A program made the position numbers and the translations under genes. Of a stretch of 50,852 bases of DNA, positions 44,893 to 50,852 are shown in pieces. A model generated the notes under the pieces. That model had not been told where the DNA came from. It searched no databases and saw only the letters and a program-made list of their open reading frames with translations. The stretch is from Thiotrichaceae bacterium (lineage in GTDB: Bacteria > Pseudomonadota > Gammaproteobacteria > Thiotrichales > Thiotrichaceae): contig JALSJU010000090.1 in the NCBI GenBank assembly GCA_026989145.1, forward strand, positions 1 through 50,852. The letters run 5' to 3'. The number at the start of each line of letters is the position of its first letter. Position 1 is the stretch's first letter.

Positions 44893-44975
44893 TTTGCAAA
44901 AAAACACAACAATGAGGTGATGCCTTGTAATCTTGATATAGCTGTTGCCAGAACAGTTAGGTTGCTAAGGAAAAT
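44893..44975 (+). repeat. Short interspersed repeat, family 3, copy e; rest of the gap empty
   Basis: CTTTTGCAAAAAAACACAAC, then GGTGATGCCTTGTAA, then AGTTAGGTTG follow the family 3 pattern, with more divergence than copies c and d. The rest of the 371-base gap between the MITE and the S24-like gene (44614-44892) is AT-rich and shows only a 26-codon ORF at 44779 without a ribosome-binding site, which I do not call. Confidence 0.5.
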
Positions 44976-44984
44976 CTTGTATCT

Positions 44985-45347
44985 TTAGTCATAGTGCTTG
45001 TGGTAAGTTCTTCTTTTACCTGCACGTTGTGTAATTACACCTTCAATTTGTTCCCACTTTATTTCAATGGTGTCGTATAAATCATTAAGTGGTGCCAAAT
45101 AATAACGTTTATCCTTGATTCGCAACTGACGAAAAATATACTCTGATTTATTATCCACAGCGAACACATAAGATCCATCACGTGCAACATGCCCAGGATC
45201 AATAATCAGTATACAGCCCGCATCAAATTCTGGTTCCATGCTGTCATCGATGGTACGCAAGGCAAAAGGTTCAGCGGCAGAACAACTATCGCCATCACTC
45301 ATGTTTTGTTTAAACGCTTCTTCGATATTAATTTTGACTTCTTTCAT
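44985..45347 (-). CDS. S24/LexA-like peptidase-fold protein without DNA-binding domain
   Basis: 120 residues covering only the LexA C-terminal fold: IDDSMEPEFDAGCILIIDPG with the Ser of the Ser-Lys dyad, then GSYVFAVDNKSEYIFRQL. Where LexA/UmuD have the catalytic Lys (for example VKRL), this has FRQL, so Lys appears to be replaced by Arg and self-cleavage is doubtful. The C-terminus (LAPLNDLYDTIEI) is typical. It precedes nothing and follows cysG by 15 bp in the same direction, so it may be in the cysG unit. Function unknown. Confidence 0.72.
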   Translation of the reverse strand: MKEVKINIEEAFKQNMSDGDSCSAAEPFALRTIDDSMEPEFDAGCILIIDPGHVARDGSYVFAVDNKSEYIFRQLRIKDKRYYLAPLNDLYDTIEIKWEQIEGVITQRAGKRRTYHKHYD

Positions 45348-45362
45348 CGTATACCAACTGCC

Positions 45363-46784
45363 TTATTTATTTCTGCTAAATTCTGTTTCTTGAACATGTC
45401 GCTCTGGCTCGTACCAGTGAAGTTTGTCATGCAGTTTGACGACTTCACCAATAATGGTAAGTGTCGGTGCACGCACATTCGAATCTATTACAAGTTGCGG
45501 TAACGTTGCCACAGTACCGATATGTACGCGTTGATTGCGGGTTGTACCTTGCTCGACTAATGCGGCAGGCATATCGCCTGACATGCCATGTGCCTGTAAC
45601 TGTTCACTAATCACACTCATGCCGGTGAGACCCATATAAAATACAATGGTATGATTTTTTTGCGTAAGTTGTTGCCAATTTAAGTTAATACTGCCATCTT
45701 TCAAATGACCCGTGGCAAAGGTGACCGATTGCGCATAATCACGGTGCGTCAATGGGATTCCCGCATAAGAGGAGCAACCAGAAGCAGCGGTAATGGCAGG
45801 CACGACTTGAAACGGCACTTTGTTTTCAGCCAATGTTTCGATCTCTTCACCACCTCGGCCAAAAATAAAAGGGTCACCGCCTTTAAGGCGAAGTACCCGT
45901 TTCCCTTGCTTGGCAAGTTCAACCAACAGATCATTAATTTTATCTTGCGGGACAGCGTGATTATCTTTTTCTTTGCCGACATACAAGCGTTCTGCGTTTT
46001 TGTTGGCCATATCTAAGATAGGTTTTGAAACCAGACGGTCATAAACCATTACATCCGCTTGTTGCATGAGTCGGATCGCTTTAAAAGTCAATAAATCAGG
46101 GTCACCGGGGCCTGCACCGACTAAATACACTTCGCCAACAGGGTTTTCATTAAAGCCTTTAGCAAGTAAGTCATCCAGCAGACTTCTGGCTACGGAGTCT
46201 TGACCGGCATATACTAATTCGGCGAATGTACCTTTCAGAGCATTTTCCCAAAAGGCTTTACGCTGTTCTTGTTTTGGAAAATGTCGTTTTACTTTTTCGC
46301 GATATTCTTCAGTAATACCAGCTAAGCGACCACAAGCAGAAGGTATCATGGTTTCCAGCTTCATGCGTAATTGCCGCGCTAATACCGGTGATGCCCCACC
46401 GGTTGATACGGCAATCGTAACAGGGGATCGATCTAAAATTGAAGGGAAAATAAAGCTGCACAAGGACGGATCATCCGCCACATTGACAGGTGTATTGGCA
46501 GCATGTGCGAGTGCTGCAATTTCTGCATTAATAGTTTTATTATCAGTAGCAGCGATAATTAAAAAGGCGAGCGCAATATCTGCTTTTTCAAAATCTCTTT
46601 GAATAAGCGTAATGTCGTTATTTTTGGCTAATTGTTGAATATCTGAGGTAACAGAGGGCGAGATAACGATTACTTTAGCGTGCGCCGTTAGTAGGTTCGT
46701 GATTTTTCTGCTAGCCACCGAGCCACCGCCAATAACAATACAAGGACGGTCGTTTAAGTCTAAAAATATGGGGAAATGTTTCAT
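45363..46784 (-). CDS. cysG: Siroheme synthase CysG (fused dehydrogenase/ferrochelatase and methyltransferase)
   Basis: 473 residues. N-terminal CysGB part: Rossmann motif CIVIGGGSVASRKI, then VSTGGASPVLARQLR with the conserved Ser. C-terminal CysGA (uroporphyrinogen III C-methyltransferase): VYLVGAGPGDPDLLTFKAIRL, RLKGGDPFIFGRGGEEIE, GIPLTHRDYAQSVTFATGH. It converts uroporphyrinogen III to siroheme, the cofactor of sulfite and nitrite reductases. No such reductase gene is in the window. Confidence 0.96.
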   Translation of the reverse strand: MKHFPIFLDLNDRPCIVIGGGSVASRKITNLLTAHAKVIVISPSVTSDIQQLAKNNDITLIQRDFEKADIALAFLIIAATDNKTINAEIAALAHAANTPVNVADDPSLCSFIFPSILDRSPVTIAVSTGGASPVLARQLRMKLETMIPSACGRLAGITEEYREKVKRHFPKQEQRKAFWENALKGTFAELVYAGQDSVARSLLDDLLAKGFNENPVGEVYLVGAGPGDPDLLTFKAIRLMQQADVMVYDRLVSKPILDMANKNAERLYVGKEKDNHAVPQDKINDLLVELAKQGKRVLRLKGGDPFIFGRGGEEIETLAENKVPFQVVPAITAASGCSSYAGIPLTHRDYAQSVTFATGHLKDGSINLNWQQLTQKNHTIVFYMGLTGMSVISEQLQAHGMSGDMPAALVEQGTTRNQRVHIGTVATLPQLVIDSNVRAPTLTIIGEVVKLHDKLHWYEPERHVQETEFSRNK

Positions 46785-46812
46785 CTATTTTCTCTAACTA
46801 TTTATTGGTGTG

Positions 46813-47286
46813 CTATTTCTTTTTCTTGCGACGCTTTGGACGTGATTCATATTTTACGATACTTTTAACAATCTCGTTATAAGGAAGTTGATCCAAAGAG
46901 CCGAACTTTTTAAGTGCTAAATTAATCACCTGGTAAACATTATGAACAACCTTATCATTTGATTCAGCTATGCCAGCGGACTCACTAACGAAATTTTGCA
47001 ATGCCAACATGCCACCAGCTTGTACTTGCAGCTCTTTATTATGTGGCATCGGCCCATTAACCGTTACCACTTTAAGTGTGAAGCGAGCATTATTTCGGAT
47101 TGAATCTAGCGTACTAGTACAGTTTCTTAAAGCAGCTTCAGATTCACAAGCAATACATTCTCTATTAGCAATAACAAAGCGGCGTTTCATCTCGCAATCA
47201 CAACGCTGATTGGTAACTGCTTTTTCAAAAATGCAACGGTTAGGGTTTAGCTCTTTATAAACAGATTTGTATTCTTGTTCATCCAT
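46813..47286 (-). CDS. Hypothetical protein with an N-terminal cysteine cluster
   Basis: 157 residues. Six Cys lie within residues 18-56: in NRCIFEK, QRCDCEMK, RECIACES and LRNC. Spacing CDC and CIAC suggests metal or Fe-S binding. The rest is helical with a strongly basic end (RPKRRKKKK), which could contact nucleic acid. I do not recognise the family. It starts a leftward run with cysG (28 bp gap) and follows a 78-residue unknown gene by 15 bp, so the three look like an operon. Confidence 0.6.
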   Translation of the reverse strand: MDEQEYKSVYKELNPNRCIFEKAVTNQRCDCEMKRRFVIANRECIACESEAALRNCTSTLDSIRNNARFTLKVVTVNGPMPHNKELQVQAGGMLALQNFVSESAGIAESNDKVVHNVYQVINLALKKFGSLDQLPYNEIVKSIVKYESRPKRRKKKK

Positions 47287-47301
47287 GTGGGTTAACTTAG
47301 T

Positions 47302-47538
47302 TTACTTTTCCCATTCCATAGTGACTGTTTCAGGTCGTTTCTCGAGTAAAACTTCTTCAGCTTGTAACTGGTTAACCGCATGCATCATTTTAACGGTAAT
47401 TCCGCCGTTAAGCGGAAGCTCTGCACGTAAGTCACGTGAAAACTGCTTTGCTTCTTTAAACTCCTCAAATTCTTTTTGAAATTCAAGATTTTTAACAATT
47501 GGTGTGGGTTGGGTAATTTTAAAAACGTAATAAGGCAT
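47302..47538 (-). CDS. Small conserved hypothetical protein
   Basis: 78 residues, soluble, rich in Glu and Lys. It has a beta-strand-like start (MPYYVFKITQ), then a helix (EFEEFKEAKQFSRDLRAEL) and another strand-helix (GITVKMMHAVNQLQAEEVLL). The ferredoxin-like beta-alpha-beta impression is only that. It lies between the Cys-cluster gene and the VWA protein gene, 123 bp after the latter. Confidence 0.55.
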   Translation of the reverse strand: MPYYVFKITQPTPIVKNLEFQKEFEEFKEAKQFSRDLRAELPLNGGITVKMMHAVNQLQAEEVLLEKRPETVTMEWEK

Positions 47539-47660
47539 GTTGTTATCCTACTCTAAATATATTGAAGTACGTTTAATTATGGGGCGCGTAAGTCACTATA
47601 TCAACTTTTGCTTATAAAGGTGTGGTTAATGTTAAGATCAAAGGTATATTTTGTTCGTAC

Positions 47661-48971
47661 TCATGAATTCAACTGCACACGCTGCCCCCAAGGCACCTGA
47701 GCTTTACCCTTAATTAACCAAATTACGGGAAAGTTAGCTTGCTGAGGAAATTGGCCCATACCATCGGTAAAATAAACCATCGTATTAGGTGGAGTATCTT
47801 GTTGAGAGATCCAATTAAACACAGGGCGAAAATCCGTAGTACCACCACCAAGCAAGGTATCGGGCAGTGTCACTTCCTCCCAAGGCTCGAACACCTGCGG
47901 GAAGCCTTCAATAATTTCGGAATCACAGGGAACTAGCGTAATACGTGCACGCATCTGACCTTTAATGGCATTAATTTCTGATAAACATTCTCGCAGCTCT
48001 TTATCACTGACAGAACCACTCACATCAAGTGCAACCAGCACGTTAATTTCTGCACTTTTTAAAGTAGGGAATATTGCAGGGTCTCCACGTCGTGTGGAAG
48101 GCCGTGTATAGCTGTAATCATCACGTGCCACCGCTGTCATATAGCGGGCTAATAGCATTCGCCACGGCAGATTTGGTTGCAATAATTTATCAACTAAGCG
48201 CTTCATTACGCCACTGAGCTTACCTGCCTGTTGCGCTTGTTGCGCCGCCCCCGCCATACGTTGTTGCCATTGAATACTTAGCTCTTCCGCCTCGGCTTGA
48301 TCTAACGGGGGGGGAGGGGCTTCACTGCCACCCGCGTTTTCATCAAATTCTTGTTGGCCTGAACCTAGCGGGTCTTTCTCTTGTTCACCTGATGAGCCAC
48401 CGCCAGAATTATCTTTTGATGACTTTTCTTCTGGCTCAGGCGGCTTATTACCTTGGTCTTCATTATCGAGCGGGTTGTCACTACTATCTTGTCCCCCTTC
48501 TGCAAATTGATCTTCTTTATCGTACAAATGCTGATCGAGTGTTTCGCTCATATCGTTATCAGCAATTAAGGGATAAATCTCTTCAGCACTCATGCCGTCG
48601 TATTGCTTTAACACCAAAATACCCGGAGGAGGGGTTAAGCCTTCCTCAATAAGAATTGGATTTATAGCGTAGTCACAGGCCAAGTCCCAACGATGCTTTA
48701 CCCGATGTTCACGTCGCGCAAAGTGTGATAGCGCACAATGCAAAGCTTCATGTGCCAATATAAACTGAGTTTCTGCGGGTTTAAGCGCATCAATAAACTC
48801 AGGGTTGTAATAAAACTTGCGCGCATCCGTTCCGGTAGTAGGGCACCATGCAGGGTCTGCTTCCTGTAATGGCAGGCGCAAGACTAATGCACCCAAAAAA
48901 GGTTTATCTAATATGAGCTTAGTACGTGCCGCAGTGAGTTTATTTTCAATGACTGGATCAGGTTGATTCAT
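47661..48971 (-). CDS. VWA-like protein with metallopeptidase-like N-terminus (DUF2201/COG3864)
   Basis: 436 residues. The N-terminal domain carries LAHEALHCALSH, an HExxH-type zinc motif as seen in DUF2201_N. A disordered acidic/Gly-rich linker (about 140-220) follows, then a VWA-like domain with LVALDVSGSVSD (MIDAS DxSxS) and LGGGTTDFRPVF. Such proteins are paired with MoxR AAA+ ATPases, as here (next gene upstream, 36 bp apart). MoxR-VWA pairs act as chaperones in metal insertion or stress; the client here is unknown. Confidence 0.87.
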   Translation of the reverse strand: MNQPDPVIENKLTAARTKLILDKPFLGALVLRLPLQEADPAWCPTTGTDARKFYYNPEFIDALKPAETQFILAHEALHCALSHFARREHRVKHRWDLACDYAINPILIEEGLTPPPGILVLKQYDGMSAEEIYPLIADNDMSETLDQHLYDKEDQFAEGGQDSSDNPLDNEDQGNKPPEPEEKSSKDNSGGGSSGEQEKDPLGSGQQEFDENAGGSEAPPPPLDQAEAEELSIQWQQRMAGAAQQAQQAGKLSGVMKRLVDKLLQPNLPWRMLLARYMTAVARDDYSYTRPSTRRGDPAIFPTLKSAEINVLVALDVSGSVSDKELRECLSEINAIKGQMRARITLVPCDSEIIEGFPQVFEPWEEVTLPDTLLGGGTTDFRPVFNWISQQDTPPNTMVYFTDGMGQFPQQANFPVIWLIKGKAQVPWGQRVQLNS

Positions 48972-49007
48972 GTTGCTGTCTTAATGAGTATTATTAATGC
49001 AAAGGAA

Positions 49008-50084
49008 TTAATCATAAAGCATAATGTCACCAATACTTCCTGCCCAGTGTGCAAACTCTGGCACACTAAACAGATCATCACCAATCGCTCGCAACATATC
49101 AGAAATTAACATCACCCCCATTTCTTTTTGTCTAAAGTTTTTCGCATAGTTTAAAATATGGCCGTATATGATTTTAGCATCATCAACCGAACCACCCGTT
49201 TTAGCGCCATCATTTTTGGCACGAATCGCGCGTCCGACAAGGGCACTGGCGACCGCATATTGCAAATCAATTTCTTTGGGGGCTTTTACATCTTCTCCAA
49301 GTAAAATGGCATCTAAGTCAGGCATTTGATCCATACTATCTATAAATGCTTTCAATTCAATTCCTGCAGCAGGGCCAACACAAGCTTGGATCCCCCCCAG
49401 TAGTACCTGCGGAGTATGACTAAATTTTATCAGAGCTTGATGCGCAAACTGCCAAGAACGTGGAGACGGGAAAGCCACCGGGTTATGCGCAGGGTCAAAG
49501 TCAAACAAAAGATCGGGACGAAAACGAAGAAAAGCGATAATTTTTTCACTTATGTCGTTGTTATATGCCCAACTTACCCAGTCATCTAAGTTTACATCCA
49601 CATCATAATGTGAAAAACGATTAGCTAGCGGGGAAGGCATGGTATAAGTGACCCCCCGATCTCCTTGACGGTTACCTGCAGCAAAGATAGCCCAACCGTC
49701 GGGCACACGATAATCACCCAAACGGCGGTCGAGGATAAGTTGGTAGGCGGCTGCAGAAACACTCGGTACGGCAGAGGTAATTTCATCTAAAAATAAAATC
49801 CCTTTCGGACCATGAGTTTCAGCGTTTGGCAACATTGAGGGAATCGCCCATTCAACTTTATGGCCGTTTTCCGCATCACGAAACGGAATGCCGCGTAAAT
49901 CACTGGGTTCCATTTGTGAAAGCCGAATGTCAATTACGTGCACATCGTGACGCGTTCCTACCTGATTAATGAGGTCAGATTTTCCAACCCCAGGCGGCCC
50001 CCAAAGCATAACTGGCGTATGACTGCCATTTTGAGCACCAATAAATTCTTTGTCTAAAACGGTATTAAGTAAAGCAGGGCGCAT
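49008..50084 (-). CDS. MoxR-type AAA+ ATPase
   Basis: 358 residues. Walker A WGPPGVGKSDLIN, Walker B GILFLDEITSA, sensor 1 FAAGNRQGDRG, Arg finger region PLANRFSHYDV. The C-terminal domain is helical. The MoxR family forms hexamers that use ATP to remodel partner protein complexes with a VWA protein, which is encoded directly after it. First gene of this leftward unit; divergent from the small rightward pair with a 163-base gap. Confidence 0.9.
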   Translation of the reverse strand: MRPALLNTVLDKEFIGAQNGSHTPVMLWGPPGVGKSDLINQVGTRHDVHVIDIRLSQMEPSDLRGIPFRDAENGHKVEWAIPSMLPNAETHGPKGILFLDEITSAVPSVSAAAYQLILDRRLGDYRVPDGWAIFAAGNRQGDRGVTYTMPSPLANRFSHYDVDVNLDDWVSWAYNNDISEKIIAFLRFRPDLLFDFDPAHNPVAFPSPRSWQFAHQALIKFSHTPQVLLGGIQACVGPAAGIELKAFIDSMDQMPDLDAILLGEDVKAPKEIDLQYAVASALVGRAIRAKNDGAKTGGSVDDAKIIYGHILNYAKNFRQKEMGVMLISDMLRAIGDDLFSVPEFAHWAGSIGDIMLYD

Positions 50085-50247
50085 AGTGATTCTCAGGTTT
50101 TAAGTCGTCACATCATAAATAGTTGAATACTATCATGCAATTATCCCTATAAGTTTTTAGGGCTAAACAGGAAAACCTTAAGGGATATACATTCATACTC
50201 AAAACTCAAGTAGAATTACAACTTTATATTATTTGCTGGTTTTGTTT

Positions 50248-50532
50248 ATGTCAGATCAATCCAAACATTTTACGGTAGAAAAACGCATATTAGTTGCCAT
50301 GCGTAAAACCTTATCAAGCGTTGTTAAAGATGTTACCCCGTCAAGCTCAGCCCTAAAGTCACCACTCACTGATGCCACCATAGAAGATATAAAAATGTGC
50401 TTTGGGATGATTGCAGCACGTGAGCAAGAAATTGCGAAGGAAGCAGGGTTTGAATTAAATGATCGCCCTCAATACACCGATCAAGAAATTAAATCTAATG
50501 TGGTTTCTTTAGATTCACTCACTAAGAAATGA
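50248..50532 (+). CDS. Small hypothetical protein upstream of the antitoxin-like gene
   Basis: 94 residues from the ATG at 50248 (an in-frame TTG at 50233 is less likely). Helical, no membrane segment: HFTVEKRILVAMRKTLSSVV, then a middle with MCFGMIAAREQEIAKEAGF. I do not recognise the family. It ends 16 bp before the MbcA/ParS-type gene, so they are surely one unit. It does not look like a RES toxin, the common partner of such antitoxins, which would be expected after, not before. Confidence 0.55.
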   Translation: MSDQSKHFTVEKRILVAMRKTLSSVVKDVTPSSSALKSPLTDATIEDIKMCFGMIAAREQEIAKEAGFELNDRPQYTDQEIKSNVVSLDSLTKK

Positions 50533-50548
50533 AATAAGGAAACAAACA

Positions 50549-50852
50549 ATGGCATTAAAAACTTACGACGATTACAGCAAACAAGACATGCTTGCATTAA
50601 CCAAAGGCGTGATGCAATACCTTGACGGCTGGAAATTATCCAGCGAACAAGCCTTAGTTATTTTGGGTTTAGATAAAGCAGCAAAAAATAGGCATTTAAA
50701 TAGCTTTCGTTTGGGCGAAAAGGCTTTTCCTAAAACCGATGAATTACTTACCCGAATTGATCATATTATTGGTATCGCTGATGCACTACGCACCACCTTT
50801 CCATTCAGTGATAAAATGCGCTTAATGTGGTTGCGTAAGCCGCATCGTCGCT
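50549..50852 (+). CDS. MbcA/ParS/Xre-type antitoxin (DUF2384), cut by window end
   Basis: 101 codons are open up to the window edge, starting at the ATG of ATGGCATTAAAAACTTACG with an AAGGA site. An N-terminal helical part (MQYLDGWKLSSEQALVILGL) is followed by HIIGIADALRTTFPFSD and LMWLRKPH, the pattern of the toxin-binding domain (I..AL...F, WL..P). The usual partner is a RES-domain NAD+-degrading toxin, expected just beyond the window. This call comes from my own translation of the end of the sequence. Confidence 0.75.
   Translation, partial: MALKTYDDYSKQDMLALTKGVMQYLDGWKLSSEQALVILGLDKAAKNRHLNSFRLGEKAFPKTDELLTRIDHIIGIADALRTTFPFSDKMRLMWLRKPHRR

Noticed and set aside
1-50852. CRISPR array
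   Set aside because: No regularly spaced direct repeats of 20-40 bases and no cas gene were seen; the repeats found are dispersed and differ in spacing.

Overview
This is chromosomal DNA from an AT-rich gammaproteobacterium that makes ubiquinone. The evidence is the ubiE-ubiJ-ubiB block, the fabD-fabG-acpP-fabF-mltG-tmk-holB-pilZ run, rluC next to a divergent rne, a UDG-fold gene in the holD position before rimI, an fnr with the full cysteine set, and a fused cysG. I cannot name the genus. A low-GC environmental lineage (Thiotrichales-like, sulfur oxidiser or methanotroph) fits better than an enteric one. Most of the window is core housekeeping genes; the accessory material is at the left end and in small repeats.

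Layout: 1-361 is the end of mfd. 362-4765 is a decayed island. It holds an IS3-family element, the ATPase and stalk genes of a non-flagellar type III secretion system (sctN, sctO) without the rest of the apparatus, a frameshifted PP2C phosphatase, and the 3' half of a tRNA-Met that looks like an integration scar. 4805-8095 has rplU with a long C-terminal fusion, a DUF4442 gene with a MarR regulator, and a Sel1-repeat gene with a companion of unknown function. 8492-13378 has an orphan Wzc-like co-polymerase/kinase, a small membrane-anchored protein, xerD and dsbC. 13454-17693 is the ubiquinone block and lipA. 17694-21628 holds nested repeats, an ArsR regulator, a YgfX-like protein, a lysozyme-like protein, a membrane-anchored helix-hairpin-helix protein and infA.

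21779-28734 is the fatty-acid, MltG, Tmk, HolB and PilZ block, with small transposon-derived elements inserted in it. 29084-34320 is a HAD phosphatase, rluC and rne. 34616-38575 is rimI, the UDG-fold gene, leuA and pssA; an unlisted leucine-rich leader ORF lies between pssA and leuA. 38784-44414 is fnr, ppc and a SulP transporter. 44985-50084 is a leftward set: S24-like protein, cysG, two small unknowns, a VWA protein and a MoxR ATPase. The window ends in a rightward pair of an unknown gene and a MbcA/ParS-type antitoxin gene.

The most notable observations are: (i) the Leu/Ile/Val-rich leader ORF with its own promoter and hairpins before leuA, which looks like an attenuator; (ii) ribosomal protein L21 fused to a Lys/Ala-rich linker and a helix-hairpin-helix domain, with the same domain on a membrane-anchored protein 15 kb away; (iii) the secretion-island remnant bounded by half a tRNA; (iv) three families of short repeats, two of them with clear terminal inverted repeats and target duplications; and (v) a tmk with no ATG, GTG or TTG start.
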